Shown here piece by piece: positions 10,994 to 22,325 of a stretch of 64,000 nucleotides of DNA; position 1 is the stretch's first letter; every line of letters begins with the position of its first letter. A program made the translations under genes and the position numbers. This stretch comes from Isoetes taiwanensis (lineage: Eukaryota > Streptophyta > Lycopodiopsida > Isoetales > Isoetaceae). Where the stretch lies: positions 27,945,166 to 28,009,165 of the forward strand of contig JAJEKV010000003.1 in NCBI GenBank assembly GCA_021234155.1. Direction: 5' to 3'. The notes beneath the pieces are model-generated. The model was not told the origin of the DNA. It searched no databases and saw only the letters and a program-made list of their open reading frames with translations.

Positions 10994-11545
10994 ATGAAAA
11001 ATAGTTTCTCAATAGTTCTTTTGCTTCTTCTGCTATGCCAACGGATCATTGGGTTGAAGGAAGACAGAACTACTTGGAGCCTTCTCCAGGTAGCTGAAGC
11101 AAATGCAGCTGGAGGTATTATTGTTATCGTTATATTTAAGTTAATATAATATAATAAAAATTGCCTATTATTGACTCCTCCTTCTTCAAATGCAGGTAAA
11201 GACATGTTGCTGGATCTCACATGTCCGCAAGTAATTGCGATGTGTAAGGCCCATGCAATATTTAACAACACCCGGGGCTCCTCTGGAGGTGCTGGGGGTC
11301 GGGGGGGGCCTGGCCTCCCGGGAGGGGCTGGGGGTACAGGGGGTCCTGGAGGCGGCCCTGGAGGCCCTGGTGGCCCGGGAGGCATTGGAGTCAACCCACC
11401 TGATATCAGTCGACTCGTAAATGCTTGCCCTCCCATGCCGCACCATGCTCACAATGGTGCACCTGGGAGCCCAGGGTCAAGTGGTTCTCCTGGGCAAGAT
11501 GGTGGACCTTGCGAAGTTGGAGGAGCAGGCGGCCCTGGGGGCTAA
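10994..11545 (+). CDS. Small secreted collagen-like (Gly-X-Y) protein, two exons
   Basis: The ATG at 10994 opens a signal peptide (MKNSFSIVLLLLLLC...). Exon 1 is 10994-11114; an 81-nt intron (GT at 11115, AG at 11195) joins in frame to exon 2 at 11196-11545, giving 156 residues. After the leader come DLTCPQVIAMCKAHAIFNN, a glycine-rich run of collagen-like GGP/GPG triplets, a short Cys-containing spacer (ISRLVNACPPMPHHAHNG), a second block with GAPGSPGSSGSPGQDGG, and GPCEVGG near the C-terminus. Four cysteines lie outside the signal peptide. I infer an extracellular or cell-wall protein; plant glycine-rich proteins are the nearest known group, but the Pro-containing triplets are more collagen-like. 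No catalytic domain is visible. The frame is open and the splice joins cleanly, so it may be functional. Confidence 0.6.
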
Positions 11546-12420
11546 ACCTTAGGTTGAGAGCTGAAATAAGTGCTGGTTGTTATGCCAGTCTAAAATCGTT
11601 GAAGCTTTTGCTGTAGAAGATGTCAGATTTTAAAAAACTATCAATAAGTTTGAGTATGGAAATTTAAACTTTGAAAGCTCAGCAGTTTATGACAGCAAAA
11701 AATAGTAAACGCAAAAATAGAAAACGCTATGGTGGTCTATTTATGTAGTAGAGATTTTAGTTTCAGTTTTTATGACATGTTGTCAAATAGTTCCTCTGGA
11801 GATTTTACCAATATGTCCTCCTCTCTTCCAACTTCATAAGTCATTGTGTGACATCTTCCCAATGCAACTCTGGCTCAAGAATTGACCAAAGTTTTTGTAG
11901 AACACATTAAAGTGCTTGGCTCTATTTTTGCGTAGTATACAACATAACATATGGTTGACGTCTAATTGTTGGTTATATGACATGAGATTTGCATGGAGAA
12001 GCATGTATCCATGTTGGAGCAGATCAAGGTAGATGAATATGTGAATTGAAGCACAAAGTAAAATGAAAGCATACTTGGCTGTACATCTACTTAGGTCTTT
12101 CAAATAGACATTGGTAGAGCAAGATGATAATCCAACATTATTTCCAAAAAATCATATACCAAATATCCTCCACAAACTTTCCCAACATCAAGCAATTAGC
12201 GATGCACACTAAAATGCTAAATATATTGTGGTATTATAGCTCAGATGCTAAATATATTAATATCATGAATGATATTAATCAAATATATACACCCAATAAC
12301 ACAATTCTAAAAAAAAATATATTCTTGGATTTGAAGACTTTGTTATGGTTGGTAATGGTTTCTTTTTTAACATTTCCATGTGTTAGAGCTGCATTAGAGA
12401 GTAGCCAAAATCACAAAGAG
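11546..12420. other. Non-coding DNA
   Basis: AT-rich sequence downstream of the collagen-like gene with short chance frames only. No motif recognised. Confidence 0.5.
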
Positions 12421-12735
12421 AAGTAGTGAAAAGTAGAGGTGCATTAGAGAGTAGCCAAAATAGTTGACAAAGAAATAGAAGTAGTGAAAAGTAGCTCATT
12501 TACAAGTAGGATAGTTTTGTACGTTACCAAGTTAGCTTGAAGCTAGTATGTGCAATGATTTAGCAACATCTATCTGATATTCCAATGACTACAAAAACGT
12601 GTTTGTATATTAGCTTGGGAGTTCATTTGCAATAATGTATTTTATGTGCAACGATTTGGCAACGTCTATTTGATATTCCAATGACTACGAAAACATGTTT
12701 TACATTAGCTTGGGAGTTCATTTGCAATAATGGAA
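12421..12735. repeat. Two short tandem duplications
   Basis: GCATTAGAGAGTAGCCAAAA occurs at about 12390 and again at about 12441, each followed by an AAGTAGTGAAAAGTAG-type end. Then a unit of about 98 bp containing TGATATTCCAATGACTAC and AGCTTGGGAGTTCATTTGCA occurs at about 12550 and 12647. No gene is involved. Confidence 0.7.
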
Positions 12736-12782
12736 AATATATTTTGTATGGTTTTTTTTTAAACGTTGATTAACCTTTGAAA

Positions 12783-12876
12783 TCTTTTATTATAATATAA
12801 TAAAACGCTACACAAGTTGGAGAAAACATTTGCAGGCTCCCAAGCTATGCCTAGCATTGCTGGGCACCGTTACTAG
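12783..12876 (+). mobile_element. 94-bp non-autonomous Helitron
   Basis: The element starts TC after an A and ends CTAG before a T, the canonical A|TC...CTAG|T Helitron insertion. Close to the 3' end sits the hairpin GCCTAGCATTGCTGGGC, seven bases before CTAG. The 5' end (TCTTTTATTATAATATAATA) closely resembles the 5' end of the much larger Helitron at 24999-26607, whose terminal hairpin is also the same apart from two bases. With only 94 bp it can carry just the ends. It depends on a Rep/helicase supplied elsewhere; none is present in this window. Confidence 0.75.
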
Positions 12877-12879
12877 TTT

Positions 12880-13285
12880 TATAAGAGATCCTCATTGTCT
12901 TCACATCATGTAAAATAAAGAAGTTTTGTTGTATTATGCTTCCGATGATCCCAACACCATATTCATAAATGGGCCCTATCAATAAGCACATTTGGGAATC
13001 ATCGTCTTAGCTCACATAATTCTCTTGTGAAGATCCTTGAAATTGGAGAATAAAGAATGAAGAAAAGGGGCATAAGATACAAGGCTAACAAGAGAACACA
13101 AATAGATGAAGAAGACAATGGCTTTTTTCAAACAAACATACAAATACACGTCACATTGACAACGCAAATGGCCTATTAAATATTGAGGATATTACAAAAT
13201 ATCCTAAATTTCACTATAAACACTGGATAGCTCTTTCTGGACTTGTACCAGATCAATATATCATGGTAGAATGAATGTAGCTGCC
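12880..13285 (-). pseudogene. Decayed aspartic protease 3' fragment
   Basis: The sequence from about 12885 to 13060 aligns with the C-terminal coding part of the protease gene (13760-13945): the same TTTTGTTG.ATTATGCTTCCGATGA and AAGCACATTTGGGAAT landmarks occur. Near 13210 an AAACACTGGATAG piece matches a more N-terminal part of the gene (about 14060). Stops and deletions abolish the frame. It lies next to the 94-bp Helitron. Confidence 0.6.
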
Positions 13286-13732
13286 TTAAAATAATGAATG
13301 ACTTTACAAGATATTTTCTTATGACAATATACTCAAACATTCTCATACTTTAAAGGCTCTGACTTTCTTTATGACCAAAAAACCTCTTTCAATTTGGAGT
13401 GTGGGTATCTAGGTGCATTCTGAACATTTAGTATACATATATGTAGTTGCATTCTATACTTGATTATACATTTCGATTGTACAATATGTCCCTTCCGTGG
13501 CTTGGTGGCAAGTCATCTGTGGTTTGGTTGCCATATTTTATGACGGAAAAAAATATTATCTATCTACCTAACTACCAAAACTTCTTATTTTCCCTTCCCA
13601 TCTAGGGATTGCCCTCATTGCCTTCAAAGATAACAAGCACTGTTAAAGAAATGGCAACATAGTGCACTTCATACTAGTGCATCAGTTCATAACTCTAAGT
13701 AACAAATGAGCATAGTTTGATCCCTTCAAAAT

Positions 13733-15073
13733 CTATAACTTGCTGCAATCTGTCTTTGTAAAAGAGAGTGTCATTGTTTTAGCATCATGTGAAATGAGAT
13801 GATTTTGTTGCATTATGCTTCCGATGACCCCAACACCATATGCATAACTAGGGCTTATCAATAAGCACATTTGGGAATTGTCGTCGTCGAAGCTCACATA
13901 ATTTTCTTGTGGAAGGTGCCATGAAGCCCCTTGAAATTGGAGACTAAAGGATGGCACCTTCACATTAGGCATATTTGAAATATCAAAGCAAACAGTATTG
14001 ACGCCATTATCTATTAAAGGTAGGTGTGGCAAAGCATCAATAAATGCGTCTTTTATAGCAAGAAACACTGGATAGTTAAACATGGCCAGCGGAGTGCCTG
14101 AGTCAAATACGGTACCTGCTGAGTTGAGATCTATCGAAGTATTGCACCTTGAAATCACAGTATTGCCAACAGTTACACTTTCAAGGTGGACATGGTATAA
14201 GCCATCTAGATTGTCAAGAATCGGAGTGGAATGACTAGAAGATGGGAAAGTGTCTCCAAGGAACAAATGGCCATCTACATCTTCAGAATAATGTGGGATG
14301 CAATATGAGAACTTTCGATCAAGGGAATGAAGTTGCGAGAGGAGAGAACCATGTTTGAGATTTAACCCAAAGAGGCCATCATTAAAATCTCCTATGACGC
14401 TATGTGCGCAACCTATAGTTATGTTGGAAGTCAAAGTTCGATGTGAGGAGACAAGGGTTATGGAGTCCCTGACATATTCTCCAATATTCCCACTTTCATC
14501 TGCATACCAATAGTCATATACACACGAGTCATGATGACGACTATATTTCTTAGGATCATGAGGGCAAGAGGATCGCGTCAAAGATGCACATTCATGGGAA
14601 TGGCAAGAGATGGAAGAAAAAGAAGTTGAATGAGAAGGATCGAGCATTGGGCCAGTACATTCCTTGCAAGGGCTACATTGTATCCAAACCAATTCACTCC
14701 CAGTATCCATGACTACTAGGTATTTTTTTGGTGGACTACCTACATACACCTCCATCATGTAATTTGCTCCAGATGCTCCAGAATATAGGGGATATAGGTT
14801 GCTTTTATATGGACCTTTTATTCTAGCCATGAGGGTTTCCCATCGCTCATTGCTTCTTATTGCTCCTCGAGCTAGCTTCTCAGGTATGGATAGACCTGCA
14901 TCTACATGATGCAATTTTGTTCTATATACTTCTGCCTTTGCTACTTGTCCAATCACCCCGAGTATGAAGAAAATCCATAATAATACACTCACACAAGTGC
15001 TTGCCATGACATACAACATTCTCATGACCGCTATTGATATATATATGCCAACTCTTACTTTTAAAAATGCCAT
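13733..15073 (-). CDS. Nepenthesin-like aspartic protease (family A1)
   Basis: A single open frame of 446 residues encodes a pepsin-fold endopeptidase. The two catalytic motifs are VVMDTGSELVW (Asp123) and TVFDSGTPLA (Asp324). Between them lies the Cys-rich insertion typical of plant nepenthesin-type enzymes (CSPCKEC, SCHSHEC, SSCPHD, SCVYDYWYADES). The C-terminus has GVIGSIMQQNHLISHD and ends in a conserved DC pair. A hydrophobic leader (LLWIFFILGVIG) fits a secretory signal peptide, with Ala-Lys-Ala near residue 47. Translation from Met23 (15007) would give a more standard signal peptide than Met1. Length matches the family and the frame has no break, so the gene may be functional. Secreted or vacuolar action is inferred. 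Several decayed copies of its ends lie within 10 kb. Confidence 0.9.
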   Translation of the reverse strand: MAFLKVRVGIYISIAVMRMLYVMASTCVSVLLWIFFILGVIGQVAKAEVYRTKLHHVDAGLSIPEKLARGAIRSNERWETLMARIKGPYKSNLYPLYSGASGANYMMEVYVGSPPKKYLVVMDTGSELVWIQCSPCKECTGPMLDPSHSTSFSSISCHSHECASLTRSSCPHDPKKYSRHHDSCVYDYWYADESGNIGEYVRDSITLVSSHRTLTSNITIGCAHSVIGDFNDGLFGLNLKHGSLLSQLHSLDRKFSYCIPHYSEDVDGHLFLGDTFPSSSHSTPILDNLDGLYHVHLESVTVGNTVISRCNTSIDLNSAGTVFDSGTPLAMFNYPVFLAIKDAFIDALPHLPLIDNGVNTVCFDISNMPNVKVPSFSLQFQGASWHLPQENYVSFDDDNSQMCLLISPSYAYGVGVIGSIMQQNHLISHDAKTMTLSFTKTDCSKL

Positions 15074-15104
15074 TGGCCCCTTTTCCCCTTAGCCTTTTAC
15101 CTTT

Positions 15105-15440
15105 GGACACTCTGTTTCCTTATTAGGTTTCGCATTCGTCCTTCGTTGTTGGCATTCCGTTGCGTTGCGCCTTCAGGAATCAAGCTTGCTCGGTAAGCCC
15201 CAGAATCCTGTATGTTGTTGTATGCCGGAATGCCATGTTCAATTCCGGCAGTGGCTTACTGTTCAGGCATGTTTGTTCAGGGATGTTCAGTCAGCATTGT
15301 GTTGATTTCAAGATTTTGTATGATTTAGTCCTTTGAGCCATGGAAATAAAGCAGGAATTTAGTTTTTTCATTTCTTCTCTTCATCTGAATTCCATCTCCT
15401 GACTTAGGGTCCCATTTCCATGCGAGCAATGGCGGGAGAC
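15105..15440. repeat. Protease 5' flank, duplicated at 8165-8445
   Basis: The region just upstream of the protease start matches 8165-8445 in the same orientation. It presumably contains the protease promoter, but I see no convincing TATA box and make no regulatory claim. Confidence 0.7.
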
Positions 15441-15449
15441 TATCCAAAT

Positions 15450-16860
15450 GATTAAATTTGAATGGCTAGAGCATGACATCAAACGTCAAGCCATTGAATT
15501 ACAATGTTTGCAGAAGATGGCAGAATTGGCCACTTTGATTGTTCACCTTTGAACCAACCATTAGTTTTTGTTATGATGTTTAAGAACGAGATTAGGGTAA
15601 TAATCTGTTGAACAATCTGGTGAGAATAAATAAAAACAGAATGACAGGAGCAATGCTTTTGGCCAATGTTGAGGACTTCCTCTGATGCCTGGATCATTAA
15701 TAAATTCTCCAGCTTGAGCCTTGCGGCAATGGCCAGCCATTATAGCTAGCTTATCCTGTAACAGAAAATGCTGATCTTACGTTTCAAGCTGTAACAAAAA
15801 ATGTTGTATCATGGTACCGATGGATACACAGGCATACAATGCAACAACAATACTGACATGGCAATTTTGAGCTTCAGAAGAAGAAGTAGAAGTTTAAGCA
15901 TTGAACCATTTAAAACCTTGAGATCTTTGAATTTTATGCTCTGTTGAACTCTGCATAGGCATTGCAAATTGCAGGCAGCAATCTGTTCCTGAAGCTCTTT
16001 CTTTACCATATTCAGAGCAACTAATAGATGCTCGTCCTAATTAAAGCAGATTTCCGGTTCCCATATACAATTTGTTTGAAGGCATGGCAGAGCTGGCAAC
16101 CCTCCATGCGTTAGCACCTTATTTTCTTACATGAAGTTTTTCAAGCTCATATAAGTTAGCTGCAGTAAAAATAGATTATTTTATTGCAAGCTCATCAATT
16201 AGCTGCAGGTAGAATAGTGTTTTGCTCCTTATTCTATATGTAATTTATAGGCTACAAACATCAGCATTCACACAGTCTATATGTGTACTAATATGGTAGC
16301 TCATTGTAACCGAATATTTATGATTCCATTATTTGATATTGCTTACTGCAATTAAGTGCAAATTCAAGGAAGCTTGCATTGATGCATCTTGCAGATGCGG
16401 GATCATGTGGATTCACATGCCAAAATAGGTGACATGGTAAACTGGTACAATTTTGTGTGGATGCCATGTTTATTTAGAACTAATTTTGTCTCATCAGGCT
16501 TGGCATACTACCACTAGATAAAGCATGAAGTGTAATGGGCTGAATTCTTTGTTGAGCACTGGCTCCAAGAACTCAAGTAGATAATTTTAGGAGTATTGCA
16601 TGCATCTTTTATCCTATTCCATTTATAGTCCTATCGCATCTGAGATAATTTGGTTGTTGTGTGGATTGCTTTCAAAGCTCAAAGAGATACATTTTAATAT
16701 GTTATATCAACGAGCCTTAGAAAATTGCATGTTCAGAAAGTGACTAATTCATTGAAATTAATAGGTGAACAGATATGCATCGTGCTTCTAAATGGGATAT
16801 AGAATGTCATCTTTGTGCGGACCATATCTTCACAAGAACTTATGTGGCAGATATCTTTGC
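15450..16860. other. Intergenic DNA without recognisable features
   Basis: Only short chance frames occur (for example minus 15479-15697 and 15809-16009). No coding motif, repeat or RNA gene recognised. Confidence 0.5.
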
Positions 16861-16867
16861 GGGTGAA

Positions 16868-17000
16868 TTAGAACCATAGGTTATATAGGCATTGACTTGA
16901 GAAGTATGATCTAAGTTAGATGGATTTAAAACAAAGTATTATAAATTAGAACCATAGGTTATGTAGGCATTGACTTGAAGAAGTATGATATAAGTTAGAT
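16868..17000. repeat. Short tandem duplication (~77 bp)
   Basis: GAACCATAGGTTATATAGGC followed by ATTGACTTGA and AAGTATGAT..AAGTTAGAT occurs at about 16869 and again at about 16948 with few changes. The following 17000-17430 is non-coding and includes a T-rich tract at about 17125-17170. Confidence 0.75.
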
Positions 17001-17429
17001 GCATTTTATTTAAAAGAGAGTATTATGCAAGATGTTTTGGGTTGCTGGAGGGAATATTCTCTACATCCGCAGGTCAAGGGCAGGTTATTTGGTGTATAAA
17101 TTTTTTTGAACCATTGGTTTTAGGTTTTTTTCATTTTTTTCTTTTTTTCTTTTTTTCTTTTTCTTTTTTGCTTCATGTGTTCTTACTTAACGTCTGAGCT
17201 GTTGCAACCATTGAACTTACGTGTTGTTCATTGCCACAGAGACGTTAGCAAGTTCTCTGAAATTAGGTGGCAGAAAGGATGGATTGAGAAACGAAGTAAG
17301 GCGGCATAAACAATGACGGGAATGCCTTGTAAACCTACACATTATTGAATCTTGCTTCAACTTCCTTCCCTTCTCCTATGGTTTGACGGCTAGTCCTTTG
17401 GATTGGCAATTAGGAGGCCTTGTGTTTAA

Positions 17430-18487
17430 GTCTGTCTTGGACATAGAGAGGACCTCATATAGGGGTTCTCATTAAAATCTACATATATAAACAAGCAGAT
17501 ATATCGAGCTATTGCCTTTGTAATACTGATAACTAACTGGAAACGTAGTGCATCAATGATACTTGTTTATTTATGAAAATGTGGCAACAAAATGCCATAT
17601 ATGTCTTTGTACCATTCAGTGAAAATGTTTAATGTTTAAAGTTTAAGCTTATTTATTAGGTTAGCCTACTTTTTTAGGTTTATTAGGTTAGCCTACATGC
17701 TTATTTATGGAAAATGTGGCCAAAGAATATACTGCTCATGTCTTTGTACCATTCAAATGTTGCAATTTTTTTAAGTTTATTAGCTTGGGCTATTCCAGTT
17801 AGTTAGTACCAGAAATTGGTAGGGTCAAGAGATATTCTTGAGTTGTGACTTGGGATTAACAACCTATAGAAACTACACTAAGGCCCGTAGAGCATGAGTG
17901 CCTTGGATAAGTTCCTCATAAAATGTTGCATTATAGACACGCAATATGGCGTTCTTGTAAGCAAAGTCTGTCTTGGACATATAGGGGACCTCATATAGGG
18001 TTCTCATTAAAAGTTGCATATATAAACAAGCAGATATATCGAGCTATTGCCTTTGTAATACTGATAACTAACTGGAAACGTAGTGCATCAATGATGCTTG
18101 TTTATTTATGAAAATGTGGCAACAAAATGTTGGATATGTCTTTGTACCATTCAGTGAAAATGTTTAATGTTTAAAGTTTAAGCTTATTTATTAGGTTAGC
18201 CTACTTTTTTAGGTTTATTAAGTTAGCCTAGATGCTTATTTATGGAAAATGTGGCCACAGAATATACTGCTCATATCTTTTTACCATTCAAATGTTGCAA
18301 TTTTTTTTAAGTTTATTAGCTTGGGCTATTCCAGTTAGTTAGTACCAGAAATTGGCAGGGTCAAGAGATATTCTTGAGTTGTGATTTGGGATTAACAACC
18401 TATAGAAACTACACGAAGGCCCGTAGAGCATGAGTGCCTTGGATAAGTTCCTCATAAAATGTTGCATTATAGACATGCAATATGGCA
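17430..18487. repeat. ~535-bp tandem duplication
   Basis: Two nearly identical units begin with AAGTCTGTCTTGGACATA at about 17430 and 17965 and end with GCATTATAGACA.GCAATATGG at about 17950 and 18484. Neither unit carries a gene. The high similarity suggests a recent event. Confidence 0.85.
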
Positions 18488-18632
18488 TTAGCCCACGCGG
18501 AGAAGAAGGAGTCTTCATGCTGATTGCCCTCTCAGGATTCAGAAGACACGCCCGGATACCCCCAAACATCGACATGTCATCCTGGTCAAGAGGACAATAG
18601 TTTTAAGCATCTTTAACTTTGCGGTCCCATAC

Positions 18633-18819
18633 ATGCGACAGGGCAGGTTGGCCGTCGCCGCAGCCTACACATCGGACAGGAGGATCGAAGACTTGATGAC
18701 AGCACTCCAAGGTGGCACGGCCACCAACATCCTTAGAAACTTGGGGCAAATAGTTGGCACATCCCAAGTGAAGAAATTCTTGGAAGACAATCCAGCATAC
18801 TTAAGATTCCAAGAATAGG
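18633..18819 (+). other. 62-codon frame upstream of a Gypsy gag, unknown
   Basis: The frame contains DRRIEDLMTALQGGTATNIL and GTSQVKKFLEDNPAYLRF and reads as real protein. The LINE inserted exactly at its stop codon region. I do not recognise the family. It may be the 5' coding part of the Gypsy element that continues after the LINE, or a separate fragment. Confidence 0.35.
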
Positions 18820-20150
18820 TCTAAGTGTATAAAACCTAAGTCTGCTGGAGGTTTGGGCATGACAGATTTCCATTTGCAGAGTAAGGTTCTGATCTCAAAA
18901 TTCATTTGGCGGCTTCTCGTAGGTAAGGATGATTCTCCTGGGTTACGGCTTATTGCACAGGCTCTTACCTACTGTATCCCTTTTGGTAAAGTCACACTCA
19001 AACCTGTTCTTCCATGGAGTTTATTTTATGAGTTGCGGCCTTATCATAATGCTTCTCCATTCTTAAAGGGATTGTTAGATTCCCGCGGCACACATCAAAA
19101 CTTTATTTCACATCACCCAACCGCTTGTGTACGCTTGATCGCACCTTGTTGGTGGATCCCTCTCGGTAGACAATCAACCACTTTGCTTTACAAATTGCAC
19201 CCATTGACTCAAAGACGTTGGAAAAGTCTTTGGAATCTTAACTATTGCAAAGATGGCATGACTCATGCCGATTTGGCGACATGGGAGGCTTTTCATTTAA
19301 AGTTTCTATTGGGGCGATGGGATAGAGTTCTTTGGCAAAAAGTTGCTGATTTTCTACTGAGCCTATTCGCCACACCAAGAAGATATTTTGGTATGGGTTT
19401 GTCATGAAGAAAGTAGGGAGTGCAAACTTGTGAACTCTATGTATCGCTTGTTGCTTGATATCGATGTTCTTCCTCCGCCTAATAAGTGGTCTCTTCAACT
19501 TCCTCCTCTTCAATGGGCGAAGGTGTGGTCTTGGGCATGGGACAAGCTACTTCATCCTAAAGTGGCAGTTCTTTGGTGGCGAGATTCTTCATAGGTGTCT
19601 CTTGGGTTAATGTGCTTGTCCATAAGTTTAACCCTAGAATATCAAATCGATTGTCCTGTATGCAAGCGTGGATCCGAGACCATTGAGCATTGCTTTTTCA
19701 TGTGTGAACACCTTAGACGTGTATGGGGATTGGTTGTTTTCCCTTTTTCAGGTTTCACTAACAAGTCAACAACTGCTTTTGGCAATTTACCCAAGTACCT
19801 GGACAGAGTTACAAGGCCAGGCTTTTCATCTAGCAGCAGGATGGTTGCTTTGGACTATCTGGAAAAGACGAAGACTGGTAATCTTCAAAGGTCTGGATGT
19901 GGCAGATAATCGTGTTCTCCAAGAAGCTCAAGGTTACATTGTAAAGTCGTATCATTGTTCTTCACTTGCCCCTCGCAAGAGGCGATTGATTTTTGAGGAG
20001 TTGTTGGATGTGCACTCTTATGCTTAGGCAGGTTGCTTCACTCGGTGGGTCTCCGCTTATCCGCTGAGATTTTATTCCTGTCTCTGCATTTATACTTGTA
20101 TTTGACTCTTTGATTGAATAAAGTCTGACGTCCTTCAACAAAAAAAAAAA
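18820..20150 (+). mobile_element. 5'-truncated LINE with poly(A) and target-site duplication
   Basis: Frames encode the C-terminal end of a plant LINE polyprotein: MTDFHLQSKVLISKFIWRLL early on, then LQLPPLQWAKVWSWAWDKLL, the zinc motif around DCPVCKRGSETIEHCFFMC (zf-RVT type) and a WTIWKRR tail. An oligo(A) run ends at 20150. GATTCCAAGAATAGG flanks it at 18805-18819 and 20151-20165, a perfect 15-bp target-site duplication. The reverse transcriptase core and endonuclease are missing (5' truncation), and the remaining frame has shifts. It interrupts the 5' region of a Gypsy element. Confidence 0.9.
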
Positions 20151-20295
20151 GATTCCAAGAATAGGATTAAAATTTCTAATTCTCTATCTCTATTTATTGA
20201 ATGTAAAAATATCATATCTTATGAATATAAGTGATGGTGTTATGTATGTTCTTTTGATATATTTTGTCCCCACAACTATATCATCAAACAGACCA

Positions 20296-22325
20296 ATGTA
20301 ATAACAATTTCACCCAAGGAACCTATTCGAAGAGTTTGAGGCAGAAACCCCAGAAGAAGAAATATCGCAGATAAGGTCGGATATCCATGAAATAAGAGCC
20401 TTGCTGGAAGGAGCGGTAGCAATGGGACCAGATCAGATTGTCCAAGTATCTGAAACACCGACCGACAGAGCAGACAAAGCGAAGAAGAGAAGCTGGAGAA
20501 GGAGATCACCTAGCACCGATTCCTCCAACTCTAGTTCCAACTCCGACTTGGCACTGAGCAGCGTGTGGAAAGCCAGGAAGTTGGAACAGTTCTCAGGGGA
20601 CAACAGGTCTGGAATGGAAGCGGAGGCTTGGTTAGATGAAATGAGGGAGTATGGGAATGCTTATAGCATGAAGGATAAGGACAAGGGCAGGGTAGCAACA
20701 ACCAACCTCAAGGGAGCAGCCAAAATTTGGTGGAAAGGCTATGCCAAACCCATGGGTTAAGCAGAGATAGCTGCAGATTTAAGAAGTTCTCCAAGGCATT
20801 TAAGCGTCACTACGTGCCGAGGGAACACAAGTGCCATATGATGCAACAGTTCTACAGGTTGGAGCAGGGCAATAAGACAGTCCAGAAGTACATCGAAGAG
20901 TTTATGAGGCCGAGGCTCTATGTGCCAAAATTGAGTGAAAGACCTGCAGTAGAGGGGTGCATTGAAGGCTTGAACGAGGAGATCAGGAAGCTGGTGAGAG
21001 CAAAACCGTAATAGTGTCGGGCGTAGTCTTAAAGTAGTGAGCTTGCAAGGAACAGGACCTCAAGGGAGTGGGCTGAGGCAACAATACTATCAGGACAAGG
21101 GGAAGGCTACATGAAGCTACAACCCAAGAGCAACAAGCCTAGCGACTACGGACCGCAAAAGACAACGCAAACTATGGGAAGCAAGGCAATGCAAATTCCG
21201 CCGCCTTGATAAGAAGCAGTCACTTCAAGGATAAGGAGCAAGGAGGTGGTTCAAACTACTCCAAAACAGTGAAGCAGTTCTTATAGTCCATCCCCAAGGA
21301 GAAGAGGCAGGAATGTATTGAAAAGCAGTTGTGCTTCAGGTGCTTCTAGCCAGGACATCAGACACATAGCTGCCCATTTGTGATGAATGCGACGTTAGCT
21401 GCTAAGAGGATGGGAGACACCCCCGGAGATCGACGAAGAAGATGCTCACGACTACATCCAGGCGAGTGCCACATCTTTTCTAATATTGACTCCGAGAATG
21501 CTGAGAGTCAGTACTAAGTCATTCGACGATTGGAAAGATCCGGGCCAAGTCTTTCATAGTGTTTATAGATACAGGTAGTACCCACAATTTTGCTTCGCTA
21601 AGGATGGTAGAGATGTTGAAGCTGAAGCCTCTGAAGTCCAAGCCTAGACCAGTTGTGTTGGCAAGTGGGGCAATCCGATACACAGCAGGGAAGAGGATCA
21701 ACTTCGACATAGACTTGCCAAGTATCAATGTTGGAATGGGCAGAAGTGATGAACATCGGCAAGTACGACTTGATCATAGGCATGGAATACCTTGGACCGG
21801 CTGGAGCCATGATTGATTGTGGGAGGCGAAAAGTGACCTTAACGACGCCAGAGGGCAAGGTCATTGAGATAACAGGTAAAGAAGTCACCCCAATCATGCA
21901 ATGCATGTCTAGTAAGAAGCTACTTAGATGCATAAGGAAGGAGCAAGTGGCCTATGTCTTTAAACTCAAAGTTGACGAGCAAGAGGCAGAGGAAGACAAA
22001 GAGGCCAAAGCGTTGAGCAAGCTCCCAAAGCCCATAGCCAAGTTAGTAAAGGAATTCCATGATTTGTTCCCAGATGAGATCAAGCAACTTCCACCTTACA
22101 GAGGAGTCGAGTGTGAAATAGCACTTGAGCCAGGAACGAAGCCAACAAGTAAGGCGCCCTACAGAATATCACCTCGGGGAGTTGATGTAATTGAAGAAGC
22201 AATTGCGAGGAGTTGCTAGACCTAGGGTTTATAAGACCTAGTGTCTCCCCAATTGGGCGCCAATACTCTTCGGTCAAGAAGAAGGATGGAAGTCTCAGAA
22301 CACAAGGCCCCCAAATTTGAACCAT
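20296..22325 (+). mobile_element. Truncated Ty3/Gypsy retrotransposon (gag-protease-RT start)
   Basis: In order: a Gag segment (20340-20760; KARKLEQFSGDN, LKGAAKIWWKG), then its continuation in another frame (FKRHYVPREHKCHMMQQFYR, LEQGNKTVQKYIEEFMR) to 21011. A CCHC-like knuckle remnant follows near 21335 (CFRC..PGHQTHSCP). The aspartic protease has VFIDTGSTHNFASL (active-site DTG) near 21557, and KYDLIIGMEYL follows near 21760. The start of reverse transcriptase follows (LPPYRGVECEIALEPGTKPT) and a broken [15 protein letters not shown]-like segment. It stops at about 22320, before the RT catalytic region. Several stops and frameshifts separate the pieces. No LTR was found next to it. Confidence 0.85.

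Noticed and set aside
10972-11452. Minus-strand Pro-rich frames opposite the collagen-like gene
   Set aside because: They are the antisense reading of the Gly-rich codons; the plus strand has a signal peptide, a proper intron and a TATA box.
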